A stretch of 64,000 nt of DNA from Rhododendron vialii (GCF_030253575.1 NC_080569.1:2872001-2936000), one strand, 5' to 3'; counted from the stretch's first letter, positions 50,285 through 62,663 are shown. Numbers and translations are program-made. Notes: generated from the letters alone by a model not told the origin.

Positions 50285-51890
50285 AAACCAGGATTCGGGA
50301 CCAAAGGGATTAACAAGAGAAGGCACAGATTTGTACCTTTTATCACCCATGTCCCTGATAGCAGATGCTGGAGGTCCAATAAATGTAAAACCCTCATCTT
50401 CACAAAGTTGAGCAAACTCAGCACTTTCTGATAAGAAACCATAGCCCGGGTGGATAGCCTAAATATTACATAAACATTTTCACTCTGAAACAATGACCTC
50501 GCATTTGCCAAAACACTATCACTCATGCTCTAGCAATGCCAACATAGATAAATTCAGTATAAAGGGCAGAAAAGCCAACGAAGATAAAGACGCAATGCAG
50601 TAACTCAATTGCCAGACAAGATACTGACCATCAATATGAGTTCATAAGAAGCATCACTGGTATGATAACTTAGTCAGTTAAAAAGCAACAGTTGTAGTTG
50701 AGACTATTTAACCTTGCCTAGACAATAAAACTGCAATGTACTCATACAGTTAAGGGAAATCATTACGGAACAGTACAGAAAGAAGAGTTCAAATCCTCTA
50801 TTAACCAAAAATGTCTCCCGCAGCCAAAAATGCATCTGAACACCAAGTGTGTTTTGGTTCAGAGAATAAGCTGCAAACGAACTGAGCTGTTCGCAAGCAG
50901 CTCGAGGCTCGGCTCGGCTCGGTTCATTATATATGAGTCGAGCTCCAGTTTTAACCTTGTTAAGTAAATGAGCCGAGCTCGGGTTAGTAATTAGTGGTAA
51001 CTCAGACTTATTTGTGAAAGCTTGGCTCGGCTCGTTTAGTCAACAAACCAAGCTCAAGCTCGACTTAGTTTTGATTCTTTTGAATGAGCCGAGCTCATAC
51101 ACTTCAAAGCTTGGCTCGGCTCGTTTGCAGCCCTTTAGAGGATTTGAGGGGCAAAAAGCATGCCGTGACACAAAACACAACCAAGTAGGGCTGCTAAATG
51201 AACCAAACTACTCGATTTCAAGTTCATGTTCGCTTAAAAGCTCATTCAAGATCAGTTTGGCACATAAACAAACCAAAGTTGAACATCTTTTTAAAGCTCG
51301 TTAAGTTCAAGCTACTAATCGGCTCATTTGGCTTGTTTGAGATTGAGACTAGCTTGTCTCGTAAACAAGCTAAGCTCGAACATATTTTGTAGATCGTTAA
51401 GTTCCAATCAAACTTGAACAACCAAGTGCTTGGCTCGTTCTGCGTGTATAATGTGACAATCAAAGAATATAGGAGTAATTGAATGAGGATCAACAGTAAT
51501 CAAGACACAGAAGGAAATCAATACGCTGAGATGATCAATTATCACCTGAGCACCGGTACGAATTGCGGCTTCGATGATGGACGAAGCGTTGAGATAACTA
51601 GACCTCGCCGGCGGCGGACCGATGCGAACGGATTCATCGGCGGATTTGACGTGGAGACTGTGACTGTCCGCGTCGCTGTACACGGCGACGGTTCGGAGCC
51701 CTAGTCTTTTGGCGGTCCTCATGATTCTACAGGCTATTTCGCCTCGGTTGGCCACCAGTATCTTCTCAATCCTTTTTCCGGTATTACTCCGGTTGTTCTG
51801 CACCGGAATTGTACTGAACAACAGCCGTGATTGGAGATTGGAAGGGTTGTGGTGGAGTTTCCGGCGAACAATCGACGCGATTGACGGCAT
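43510..51890 (-). CDS. MCCA: Methylcrotonyl-CoA carboxylase alpha subunit, mitochondrial
   Basis: Sixteen exons (51546-51890, 50337-50458, 49644-49791, 49378-49515, 49032-49127, 48891-48950, 47896-47988, 47701-47812, 47152-47256, 46648-46784, 45329-45563, 45096-45253, 44830-44946, 44201-44443, 44013-44108, 43510-43518) join to 737 residues, as in other plants (about 731-734). The subunit carboxylates its biotin, which the beta subunit uses to carboxylate 3-methylcrotonyl-CoA in mitochondrial leucine breakdown. An Arg/Ser-rich presequence (1-38) precedes [14 protein letters not shown]. The ATP-grasp has [14 protein letters not shown] (about 197-210), RPRHIEVQ, and the catalytic [14 protein letters not shown]. 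The biotinyl domain ends in EAMKME with biotinyl-Lys 701. The ATG at 51888-51890 gives [10 protein letters not shown]. The final exon is only nine bases (Asp-Glu-stop). Introns contain two low-complexity elements and a 269-bp duplication. Confidence 0.98.
44729..44769. repeat. (GA)n microsatellite in an MCCA intron
   Basis: A GA run in the intron between exons 13 and 14, on the exon 13 side. Confidence 0.95.
45686..46022. repeat. Pair of about 90-bp direct repeats flanking a short core, MCCA intron
   Basis: AAACCAATTGGCAACG, then AGTGATCTCC and CCATACCCAAGCAATGTGG, occurs at about 45686-45775 and again at about 45945-46030, roughly 90% identical by eye. The core between has no frame of note. 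This block is familiar from many plant genomes as a dispersed repeat, and the two-ended layout would suit a small TRIM-like LTR relic; I could not verify primer-binding or polypurine sites. Confidence 0.5.
46024..46561. repeat. 269-bp tandem duplication in an MCCA intron
   Basis: ACTCTAACACAAAGAAACAG starts at 46024 and again at 46293. The copies run in parallel to ATTTATAATTTGCT with only a few differences, so the duplication is recent. It lies in the intron between exons 10 and 11 and does not touch coding sequence. Confidence 0.9.
50249..50281. repeat. (GA)n microsatellite in an MCCA intron
   Basis: A GA run about 55 bases from the exon 2 donor, in intron 2. Confidence 0.95.
50868..51135. 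mobile_element. Low-complexity hAT-like element (GCTCG words), MCCA intron 1
   Basis: The left end AGCTGCAAACGAAC is mirrored by the right end GGCTCGTTTGCAGCCCT. Between them are degenerate GGCTCGGCTCGG and GAGCCGAGCTC words. TIR wording and style match the hAT-type non-autonomous elements at 5779, but a clear 8-bp target duplication is not visible. Confidence 0.6.
51187..51440. mobile_element. Second low-complexity element, MCCA intron 1
   Basis: Begins AGGGCTGCTAAATGAACC and continues with degenerate AAGCTCGTTAAG and GGCTCATTTGGC words to about 51440. It resembles the neighbour at 50868 and the intronic stretch at 30605-30905. Ends are approximate. Confidence 0.45.
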
Positions 51891-52077
51891 TCTTTTTGGA
51901 AAACGGACTCGATCACCGGCAGCGTCTGAGTCTGGCACTGGACTAATTTAAAGATTGGAACGCGATCGCATGGAATATCCTTTCTTTTCTTTTTTCTCGA
52001 TCCGACGCATGGATAATCTGATACTACAGTAAAATTTAAATTAGATGATCACATGGATAAGGACGATACGCGGGCTT
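51891..52077 (-). promoter_or_regulatory. MCCA leader and promoter region
   Basis: Immediately upstream of the MCCA ATG. The reading frame stays open upstream without another ATG until about 51938. No clear TATA box could be assigned. Confidence 0.4.
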
Positions 52078-52313
52078 TAGGGCCACTTTAGATGATGAAA
52101 AACGGTGAGATAAGCAAGATGAGTTATTTTCCGTAAAATCTTGCCATTTTTTGTGAGATTTGGTGAGAAAATGGATGATTCTATTAAAACATTTTATTTT
52201 ATACTATTCTTTTCATTTCTCATCAAAATGGTCAATTCAAATGAGTGATTTGACTAGAAATTAAAATTCTTTCTTTTTTTCTCTTGAAATCACTCCATCC
52301 AAACGGACTGTTA
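52078..52313. mobile_element. Probable hAT-like MITE, MCCA upstream region
   Basis: The left end GGGCCACTTTAGATGATGAA and the inverse of the right end, CAGTCCGTTTGGATGGAGTG, are partly alike and fit the common plant GGGYCYGTTTGGATGA terminus. Interior AT-rich, non-coding. Ends are diverged, so only moderately supported. Confidence 0.4.
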
Positions 52314-52507
52314 TTGTCATCTAGCGCGCGGTAATATTTGGGCAGAGTTCCCCTTTATAGGAATATTTAAATATCTATCATCTTTATCCATGCCATGTAA
52401 GAAATCATTCCGCCCTTTTTTCATGCTTATTTTTTTATCCTCATAATGTGTAAATTACATTTCTTACCATTTTCACTATGATATACATATATTATGTTAT
52501 ATTACTT

Positions 52508-52725
52508 ACCTAATTTAGTGGGATTGATTGGATTATTTTTTCAATTTAGTAGAATTGGATTGATTGTTTTCCTAATTCAGTGGGATTTTGTAAATTTAAA
52601 TATGATTATATGTTAAATTATTTTCCTAATTTAGTGGGATTGGATTGGATTATTTTCCTAATTTAGTGGGATTGTATTGAATTGTTTTTCTAAATCAGTG
52701 GGATTTTGTAAATTTAAATATGATT
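52508..52725. repeat. Minisatellite of about 34-bp units
   Basis: CCTAATTTAGTGGGATTG and variants recur about six times, interleaved with a TTTTGTAAATTTAAATATGA segment that occurs twice about 117 bp apart. This suggests a higher-order duplication of an older short array. Confidence 0.75.
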
Positions 52726-54912
52726 GATTACTTTTATTTTTTTATTTTTTTATCTTATTACTTTTATATTTCAAATTAAATCGCATCAAAACAATCATAA
52801 TTCATGATTTTTTGGTAATTTTAATATGATTGATTACTTTTACAAAAATGCTACTTGCACTGTTGTGTTAGTTGTGTGCGTAATTCTGACCGTCCAGATG
52901 CATTTGGACGGTTTAGATTCTATAAAAACTCTTCCAAGGAAAAGTTTAACTTTTATGGGGAAGAGCTTGAGCGAATCCTGACAATTTATTACAGCAATGG
53001 ATGATGAGAGATTGGTTGTGTGTTGTGTTTTACACAATCGTTGTGTGTGTATTTCAATGATAATATTTTGGGAGTACGTCATGTTAATTAAATCGGTTTC
53101 AAGCTAAATTACGAATAGTCATGAAATGTTAAAATTGACATGGTAATTTAACCATGAAACACTAATCACGATAACACCTGTTTTGATGATAATTTAACCA
53201 TATTTCATGGAATAAGATCAATTAAAAATATGACCTTTTTGGTTAATACGTGGGTATTTTAACATGATCAATATATGCAAAAATATGGTCAGCTTATCAT
53301 ATTAATTTCATAAAATATGGTCACTTTATCATATCTGGTTGGCCAATACCTATTTCATGGTAACTGCTACAAATAATCTACCATGAATTCAAAAACTACT
53401 ATAATAACTCATCTGCTTGTACGTAATACACCATGATGAGAACATGATTTCGATGAACAATTATACATGCAATATTGATCATCTTCTAAAAATGATTTAC
53501 CATAAAAAAACAAACATATTTCAAAAATTCGATTCATGGTAAACTGTTCAATTAAGAATGGCGGAGGAACCCATGTGGGTTTTCAAATTCTATTGCAGAT
53601 TGGAATGAAAATGGGTTTTCATGGGAGAAGTGAAAATGGGTTTCTTTGTTGAATCATCTTCTCCTCAATCGTTTTAGGATTTCCCGATGCAATGGACGAG
53701 GGCAATAGGTGGATGGTGATCAGGCACATGTTCGAATGGCAACAGGCTGGAATACAAGATGAAAAGAAACACCATATGAGCGACGAACGGCAACGGGATG
53801 GAATCCAGGATGAGTGACGGATTGGATGGCGTGAGCGCAGTGTGAGGTCGGCGACGGGATGGAATCCAAGATGAGCGACGGACTAGATGGCGTGAGGCCA
53901 AAGGACTAAGCGTCGGGATGAGTCGGAGAAGTTGACGGAGCGGGTGGCGATTCAAATCCGAGAGAGTGGAGAGAGGGTTTTCATCCCTTGCCATAATGAA
54001 TATTTGGAAGTTTTGAAAAAGATATACATGGAAAGCGTAAGATTAGGATTAATTAGATGTGTATATCCATTAATTACGCACGGGACCTCCGAGGTTAGTT
54101 TTCAGTTCCAAAAATCAGGGCTATATACAGTATCTTGAAAAACAAAGAAATACAATTAATATAGTGCAAAAAGGGTAAACTTGGGTTTATAAAAATTGGA
54201 GGATGGAAACATAATCCTAAAAAGTGGATGGAATGAAAACATAACCCATACTAGATTGGAGGATGAATATTTAAGTACCCCGAATTTATACTGCGGCAAT
54301 TTCTTATCAACTGCCCGTTTGATCGGTTAAGATCCGAGACTTTGATTATCGGGATGTGCAGCCAAACCGGCCATTCTAGCATCTCCTATTCAGTTTTTGA
54401 CACCGTTCTTTTTCTTCAAAATTATTACTCCTCTTGCACCAAATTGCTGGTCCTTTCTTTTTTATGGATGTCCCAAAAACGTAGGAGGATGTTCATTATC
54501 GAGCATAAAAAAAACAAAACAAAAAACATATGTTTATTTTAAAAAGTCAACATAAAAAGTTATGTAACATTACTCTTTCACATTTTCTTTTCTATATTAA
54601 GTGTCATGCTAAGCATAAAAAGAGGTAAATTGGAAAAGTCAATACCAACTATATTTTCCATCATTCTAATTATAACTATAAAAGGGACAACCAAATTGGG
54701 ATAGAAGAAGTATTAGACTTGGCTCAAATTTTTAGATCGCACCATTCATCACAATAAGAGGAATGAAAAAAATATAAACTATACATCAAATTTGAATTTT
54801 TTTCGTCATTCATAATATATATCTCAACTGAAGTACATTCACCCCCCTCCTCTAACTCTATTGGTAGCTCAAACATCTCACTGATCAATGAGTAATCTGA
54901 TTCAATAGCCAG
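52726..54912. other. Intergenic spacer between MCCA and the sulfate transporter
   Basis: AT-rich with one GC-richer patch. That patch holds an imperfect tandem repeat (53787-53910: GACGGGATGGAATCCA twice, period about 62 bp) but no gene. The right end should be the 3' flank of the transporter copy. Confidence 0.4.
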
Positions 54913-57900
54913 TTATTTTGGTTTGGAAGCGTAAAGCATAGAGTTGCAAGCTTCAACGGCATCTCCCACTGTTAGATAAATCCTCTTCTGCCCTATTGCC
55001 TCAATCAACTTTGACTTGTTTAGCTTCTCAATCACCTCACCCCTTGGATTCGCCTGGAAGAGCTATAAAAAAAACAAGGAAGGGAAGGGAACATAATCAT
55101 CTTCTCAAATCTCACTAATTAACTAAGGAACAACACTTCTTGCCCTTCCAAAAAAAAAAAAAAAACCCATGGTTTTTGCTAAAAAGGTTCTAGTAGTTCT
55201 AATTAATAAAGAAAGATTCGTAAATTTCTTTTGCCGAGAAAAAGAAATAAGAGTTTCGAAAATCATTCCATATCAAAATGATCCTACAAGTGCAACCAAT
55301 TATATATAGAGTGTCATAATGCGAACAAATATAATTGAAAACGGTACTTTTTCAAATCATTTCATGCAACTTTTTTTTTTTTAATTTGTTGGTTGTTGAA
55401 AACAAACTACAAATAGTAAAATATACCTTCAGCCCTTTATATCAGTATTCTTCTTGAGCTCTTCAAACATGTTGATTCCACTTGTATCGATGTTGCCAAC
55501 CGCTGATAACCAGAGATGATCAATTTATATAGTACTATATAAGTCATAGAATTGATATATATATCTCTAGATCAGCAGCACAAATTCAATATCATATCCA
55601 TCATGATAACTTACCACCCATATCAAGTACGAGAAAACGTAAGCTGGGTTTTTCCTCGGATTTTAGATTGTCTTGTTCCTCGGCTATCCACCGCAAAATC
55701 CTAGATCAAGTATTTGATATTAGCCTTCATGGTATTTGACGTTGTTAGAGCATCTCAGGTGGTTGGAGCCAATTTTTTGAAGCCAACCCTATTTTTGGCT
55801 ACAGTGTGATTTTGTTTAACCGTTGGAGACGCTTTTTTATTAATATTTTACAGCTGGTATATATATAGGAGTATTAAATATGAAAACTAGATGTTTTAAT
55901 TTAGAACCTTTCTCTCAAGTAGCATGAATTGGCGAAGAAAATGGGAGAACTAATCTCAAGTATAAGAATTCAGGGAACATTAGTGGCATTTGGGTACTGA
56001 TCAATGCTTCTGTAGATCACAGAATCTGGGATGTTTCCGAGAACCGCAATCCTTGGTCTCGAGACGAGAAACAGTAGTCTAAGCAAAGATAATCCAAGCT
56101 GCATCATCAAAGCACCAACAATTAGCAGACGAACGAGTTTCAAGTTCAGAATCAGGAATTGGATCGTCTCAAGTCTTTAATTTGGACTTTGACGGAACGT
56201 TTCAAATCTAGATCGTTTATTGTTGCAATTAATGGTTCGAATTTACTTAGATAGTCTTACCGATAAAAATACACGAGCAAATCCGAAATATACTCGTACC
56301 GACAAAATCAGTATTTGAGCAAATTCGCACATCAATTATATATACCAATATATGATCCCAATTTAGACCGTCCCGATCAGTCCAAAACTTAGATCGGAAA
56401 AAATCCGAACCCTAATTGTAGCTTGAGAAATGAATGGTTCATACCGCGACGACCAAACCAATCTCGATGCTGCCAAACACCAAGCCAACGTAGGCAACCA
56501 CGCAAACCACGAAGTCCAACTTGTCGATACGCCACATTTGGATAGCTGCTTCGTAGTCTACTATCCCCATTATTGTCGCCACCATTATTATCGAAGACAA
56601 CACCGCGATGGGAGTGTATTGGAACCGTAGCGTCAAAAATACCAAAGTAAACAGGACTGCCAGCGCCGTTACGATGTTAGAAGCTGCTGTTTTGCCCCCG
56701 CGTTGACGTTCGCCGCAGATTGGGAAAGTGATCCTGAAGTTCATTGTTATGCCCATAAATATTTTTAGTAACTTTCGCAACATTTGCAAATGCTCACAAT
56801 TGCTCTGTGCTTCAAGTGGAGCCCCAGGCCCCCAGCTAATGAACAATGAGTTTATGGTCCTCTAAAATTAGTCGGGTTACGCGTAAGCTATTGTGAAGCA
56901 TAATTTACAGCCCATAATCGATTCTTTTCACCCTCCTATTTTCTATAATCGATTTGTTTTTTTATCCCTTTGCATGTGAAGTTACAATATATACTGTCCT
57001 TTCATATATTGGGTTTTTTCACATATACTACTATGAAAAGACATTATTATGAATTCGAACGTATGAGGAAAACAAAAGAAATACCAAAACCATAGAGTTT
57101 AAAAATCAATTATCTTCGCAAATGGAATGAAAGTAAGGACGTAAATACCTGAGGTGGGGTAGCAAGAAGTGAAAGAACCAAGAATATTCATCATCCCAAA
57201 AGCAATCATCTCTTTGTTGGCATCAATATGATAATTCTTGGACATGGCAAAGCTTTTGCACACCACAATTCCTCGCTGCGATCGACATGCAAACCATGGT
57301 CATTCCCGGCCGTATTTTAAATTCTCATGACCTTATCATCCTCTACTTCCTAATTTGGTCATGTTTCATTGGTGAGATAGTAACACTCCGTGGCATTAAC
57401 AACCGGCCAACATTGATGTGGGAGTCATGATGAGTGGTACTGTATAGGAGCTAAAAGCAAAATTACAGGTTGAGAGAAACTTAGACTTACAGCGAGACAA
57501 ACGCTACCGGTTACTATGCCAGTTTTGACGGCAGTTAAGATGTACGGCAACACAAATACCATATGTGTTATTGACAAAGGATTCAGCCCTGGCGATAATT
57601 GTCCTATCTGCAAAGAAACATATGTATATACATAAAACACGGGTAATTCTTTACTGGGATTTTGATCAGAGTTGAATATATATTGCAACCTTTTTCTACT
57701 TGCACACCTCCATAAATTTTTGGGTTACTTGGCTTTACTCGTACATGATTATATATCTATCCAGAGATCATGTAGGAGAGATAGAGAAAGAAAGACGATC
57801 GAGGTATATATAGGGCTAGTGCTCACCACTTGAACCCCGTGATTTTCCGCATGGGTGAGAAAAACAAGGCTCCCCGTGATAAGCGACGTCAAAGGAGCCA

Positions 57901-60295
57901 TTGCCGATATCCAAAAGAGGCTTGCTCGTTTCCTGCTCTACATTTGTGTTTAGTCTCAAAAGATCAGAACATGCATCAATTTCTACAACCAGAGGAGAAG
58001 TCAGTGTATTTGCCAGAAATTAATTTAGTTTTTCCGCTCATCGAAACGTTAAGCAAGCATATTTAAAAGTGTTGCTATGAAACTACTTACAATGTATCTA
58101 GCGACGACGAGGTAAGAGAGGAAACAACATCCCATTAGAGCGCTTTGCCACCTCCACTGTGCGTGTTAAACTCATCAACGTCGTATATAAAATGACCATT
58201 GCCTGGAACACAACTTGAAAGTACAAAAAAAAACCTTTGGAGAGAGAGAGAGACCACATGGGTTTGGGAGGAGATAGAACGCATGACAGAGACAATATTG
58301 GTCTCATGGGTAAAATGCTGAAGCCCAAGTATCCCTTTCAGCTGTTGTAGGCACACCACCGTGGCTACTCCTGCCATGAAGCCCACTATTGCTGCATTTG
58401 ATATGAAATCCACTAGAAACCCTAACCTGCATCAATGAAACACAAAGAAAAAGAAATATTGTAGGAGTTGGATATTTGAACTGGAAAAACAAGAATATAT
58501 GAAGTCTTAAATCTTTATTCGTATCGGTTATTATTTTGGGTACTTAAATTCTGTGTCCGGCCCCATAACCTTTTGGACGATTCATCGTCGGCGGAATGAT
58601 GGTGTCTTGCCATTCATCTATTTCAAAATTTTTGTCAAAGGGCCTAATCAAGGGATATAAAAATAGACTGATGATTACAAACGGATGATTAATCTAAAAA
58701 ATCGACACAAGGACTTAAAAAAAACGATACTGTGATACCAACCTCAAGACACCCAAAGAAGCTTGAAAGACACCGGCGAACAAAGTTGCAGTAAAAGCTA
58801 GATGAAGATAAAGTGTCGGGTTTTCATTAGCGTTCACTTTGGCCCCCAACATAGTACCTGTGAGCAGTGAAACAACCGCCGCAGGAGCCACAACCATCTC
58901 CGTCGAGCTTCCCATCACTGCGTACACCAACGGCGGAACAACACTCGAATCTGCATTTTCCTACCCAAATATTCTCCTCAAAGAGCCCATTAGATTTTAA
59001 CTCGACCTTATCATTTTTTTTTTCTCGACAAACGAAAAGACTTTATATTAATTTTTGAAATAGTAGTACAAAGATTAACGGAAACAAAGGCACAACGGAA
59101 CTCTGTCGAGCTTCCCATCACTGCATACACCAACGGCGGAACAACACTCGAATCTGCATTTTCCAACCCAAATATTCCCCCTAAAGAGCCCATTAGATTT
59201 TAACTCGACCTTATCATTTTTTTTTCTCGACAAATAAAAAGACTTTATATTAATTTTTGAAATAGTAGTACAAAGATTAACGAAAACAAAGGCACAACGG
59301 GACTCCGTCCAGCTTCCCATCACTACATACACCAACGGTGGAACAACACTCGAATCTGCATTTTCCAACCCAAATATTCCCCCCAAAGAGCCCATTAGAT
59401 TTTAACTCGACCTTATCTCTTCTTTTTTTTCTCAACAAACAAAAAGACTTTATATTAATTTTTGAAATAGTAGTACAAAGATTAACGGAAACAAAGGCAC
59501 AACGGGACTCGCGTATCCTGACGAGGTTGACACCGACACAGATCGACAGTCACTTGTCCCCAAAGCCCCGCAAGATAAAAGCTGAGTTGGCAAGACACCA
59601 ACCAAAGCCTGAATCAAGACAGTTTAAAGACAAAACCAAACAAGCCACAATAATCGAATGGCTAGCCTCAACCTCAATGTGAAACAAAAACCAGCAAATT
59701 GTTGATAAGCCACATGTACCGGCCGGAAAATCAAAGCTTTAGGAGCAATAGTTAAAGGTAAGATTGGCTTCAATTTTGATATCAATTTTAAGCTAAGTAG
59801 CCAAGTGAACATTGTCACGCTCTTACTGAAATTAATTCAATAATGTGTAACGCCAGTTTGAAAGGAAAATTGTTATTTTTTTTTTTTTTTGTAAGGAAAA
59901 CAAAGAGAGGAAAATTGTTGCCAAAACTTTTTAATGCACTTACAAAGGCCAATAGTAGGCGGCAAGTTTGCTAGCTGGGCGTAGCCGATCCCCTGCGGGA
60001 TAGCGATACTAGTGACAGCGATAGCGGCGATGAAGTCGTGTTTTAGAAGCTCGAGGCCGTAACGCGGGCCCCACTCGAGGATCGGTAACAAGTATTGGAG
60101 CCCCATTACGAGCTTCCGAGACCAAGACGGCCACGACTCGTTCTTGAATTGCCTGAGTGGGTCGTCGTGGAAGAAGGTCTCCTTCATGGACGTCTTGAGT
60201 GAATCGAAGAGCGGTACCGGTGACGGTATGGCGACGCCGTTGGCTAGCTCCACGTTTGTTGATGTACTACTCTTCGTGCTGCTGGACTCGCCCAT
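54913..60295 (-). pseudogene. Group 3 sulfate transporter copy with reading-frame lesions
   Basis: Twelve exon-like blocks (59944-60295, 58743-58950, 58258-58426, 58091-58156, 57827-57937, 57491-57607, 57149-57275, 56445-56733, 55908-56098, 55615-55700, 55427-55502, 54913-55062) follow the SULTR3 order; an intact version would be about 647 residues. SULTRs are plasma-membrane or plastid proton/sulfate symporters with about 12 helices and a C-terminal STAS domain. Recognisable blocks include IPQGIGYAQLANLPPTIGL, VVPPLVYAVMGSS, WISAMAPLTS, MIAFGMMN, YTPIAVLSS and AVGNIDTSG. Three lesions are visible: a G run (56695-56699) one base short of the family frame, a TGA (55970-55972) where the family has the Gly of VPGILILE, and one base missing near 55432 in the KKNTD region. 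The usual Glu of AEG is Arg (57273-57275). All splice sites survive. The first exon codes MGESSSTKSS. Sequencing error could explain the G run but hardly all three. Confidence 0.88.
58900..59509. repeat. 203-bp tandem triplication across the intron 1/exon 2 boundary
   Basis: Three copies begin near 58900, 59103 and 59306. Each carries the exon 2 acceptor (AAAATGCAG|ATTCGAGTG) and the first 50-60 bases of exon 2, followed by intron 1 sequence. Only the copy nearest the gene body continues into the rest of exon 2. The outer two are decoy acceptors with truncated exon starts. Confidence 0.92.
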
Positions 60296-62137
60296 TTCGC
60301 AATCTTTTGAAGTACTTTTAATTTTGCTATACTTTTTTGGGAGAGAGAGATTTTTAGATATAGTAGAGGAAGAGAGGGAATAGAAGTTCTGAACTGGAGT
60401 GAAAGTCCAAATATTGCATGTTGTAATAGAAAACTGCATTTTCCTAATTATTATATAGTACAAAATATTTTATTTTTCGATTTCATAAAAATTCATTGTT
60501 TTGAATATCAAACCTTTAACTGTTAGTAGGATATTAAAGACACATTTCAGTTATATTATTCTGGACATAAAATTTGACAAATCAATCGTATTAACTTTAA
60601 AAATTACAAGTATCATGTTATTTTGATTACGTATATCTCATAAAAAAAAAAAATTTCGCCCAAGACAACTGTCAATGACTTGTCCCAATGCTTTTGCTGA
60701 TTTCAGTGGGAGACGACGTGGACAAATAAGAAGCGGCAGCTTTTTTTATTGGGTAGAACGACAAAGGGGTAATTTCACTTAACCACCCACGTACGTAGAA
60801 AGCGGCAGCTTGGAGCCTTGGACTGGGAACATCAAGAAACAAACAAAGATTTGGGTCATTATCATTTACTTCAATATAAGATTCATGAGAAATACGTTCT
60901 TAGAATTTAGAAATAAGCGTGGATGAGATGGAATCTCTTCAACTATTTAGTTTATTTTTTTTACTCATTTCTACTTTGGTTATTGGTCGACATTCTAAGG
61001 ATAATCGATTTGACTAAGTGAGTAATATAATCGTGAAGAAAAATCATTATTGACCAAAACGAAAACAAGTTGATGTATTTATAACTTTTTTATTTGGCAA
61101 AGCAGGTACGTGGAATCAAACTTAAAACTTTAGAATGGAGTAAATTCTAGCTAAGTTTCAGGCCAAGATCACCAAACCAACTTCTTGGAATTATTTATAA
61201 CTTATTTTTGTTCTTATTGAGCATATTTTTCAAAAATTTGTCCTACTTTAACATAAACATTTGGAACAAAATAACTTCAGAATTTCTATAAATATGAGAA
61301 AACATTTAAACTCGGTCAAAAAAAATTTAATTAAAGAATATCGATCAAATTATTGACTCATATTCTGAATCTCTGATCATAGGGTATCGTTCGCTTTGAA
61401 GCGCTTCTTCACTTATTTTATTAGAAGCGTTTTCTTTACTTTTTGTAAAAATAAATAGGAAATGTGACAAAGTCAAGTTTTTTTTTTTCTATTTTTATAT
61501 TCGGTTATAAACAATCTATCAGAGAACATCTCTCCTCCTAGGACGGCAATCATTTTTGTCTTCTCCAAAAAAAAAAAAAAACAAGAACTCAACGCATCTG
61601 CAATAATTTGGATCTGATAAGACGAATAATTAATTCAAAAGAAAAGGACAAAAATAATGGGAAACTACAACATAAATCGAAAGGTGGAAAGTATTTTCCA
61701 TTGCCGGAGAAGACCAACATGTTTATTTAGTACTTAAAAAAATAGTAATCAAGATTAAATTTCTTAATTTTTCATCATTTCCTGATGTGTCACTGGCTGA
61801 TTGGATATGCATAATCGGTTATTTTTACGCTGCATGCTACCTTGCAACAACCAATTATGCAGTGCCATGCAGGCGGATATGATTGGTGTTGTGTCCCTAG
61901 ATTCACGTTATTGATAGCAATTGATGTCTACGTACAAGAATCGCATAAATAAAGAGTCGTATATGTTTGTTTTGACCTTGAGAATTTTTATTCTCTTGTT
62001 AGGATACCCCATTGGTGGCAAATGAGAAGCTCATTTCAACAGTCTTATTGTTAATGATTGAGATGATGAGATTGAGATTTACGATGATGCTAGATGCGAT
62101 AGGGTGATCTTGGTGGAGACTCAGGTGGTTTTGGACC
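60296..62137 (-). other. Upstream region of the transporter copy and intergenic spacer
   Basis: The leader and promoter of the 54913-60295 copy should lie in the first few hundred bases. A diverged SINE-like piece occurs at 61090-61180. Otherwise AT-rich with no gene. Confidence 0.4.
61090..61180 (-). mobile_element. Diverged SINE head fragment
   Basis: On the minus strand AGTTGGTTTGGTGATCTTGG resembles the A-box region and AGTTTGATTCCACG the B box, with SINE-like spacing. Both are imperfect, so the call is tentative. Confidence 0.35.
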
Positions 62138-62428
62138 AATAAGTTTATTCAACAAAATTTTGCATTTGTTAGAGTAATTGGAAAAGTAAAATATTATGAC
62201 CAAATTTAAATTTTTTTGAATAAAGATAAAAATATGTTGCGTCAAAAAATAAATAAATATTGATTTTTTGACTTATTTTTGTCTTTGTTCAAAAAATTGT
62301 GTGTTTCGATCATAATTTTTTACTTTTTTGATCCTTCTCGTCAAGACAAATCAATAATTCACAAAAAAGTTTGACGTAAAACGAACAAATGCAATTTGTT
62401 TTTTGGATAAAGACAAACCAATAGGTCA
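62138..62428. mobile_element. Fold-back MITE of about 290 bp
   Basis: Successive blocks on the left (TTTGCATTTGTT, GAAAAGTAAAATATTATGA, AAAGATAAAAATATG, GTCAAAAAAT) recur in inverse order and orientation on the right, so nearly the whole element forms one long imperfect hairpin centred near 62258. Non-coding and AT-rich. Exact ends are uncertain by about 15 bases. Confidence 0.65.
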
Positions 62429-62563
62429 CTTTTAAAGATATACTTAATTAGATTGAGGTTTCAACGTACAGTTATTTAAAGATGTGAGCATGTATTTAGG
62501 GCCTCCCGGAGATAATGGATATTATATTTGATGTGATTATGTAGCCAGATCATCACTTGGCCT

Positions 62564-62663
62564 GTTTCTAGTTAATAAGTGAAACATGAGTCGATCTCAA
62601 GTAACTTGAATTTTTCTAGTTAATACGTTAAATATGAATCGATCTCAAGTAGCTTGAATTTCT
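62564..62663. repeat. Two-copy tandem duplication, about 51 bp
   Basis: CTAGTTAATAAGTGAAACAT and CTAGTTAATACGTTAAATAT both lead into GATCTCAAGTAACTTGAATT or a one-base variant. Non-coding. Confidence 0.7.

Noticed and set aside
51891-51938. Upstream extension of the MCCA frame
   Set aside because: The frame is open but begins at GTG with no ATG; the ATG at 51888-51890 gives a typical mitochondrial presequence.
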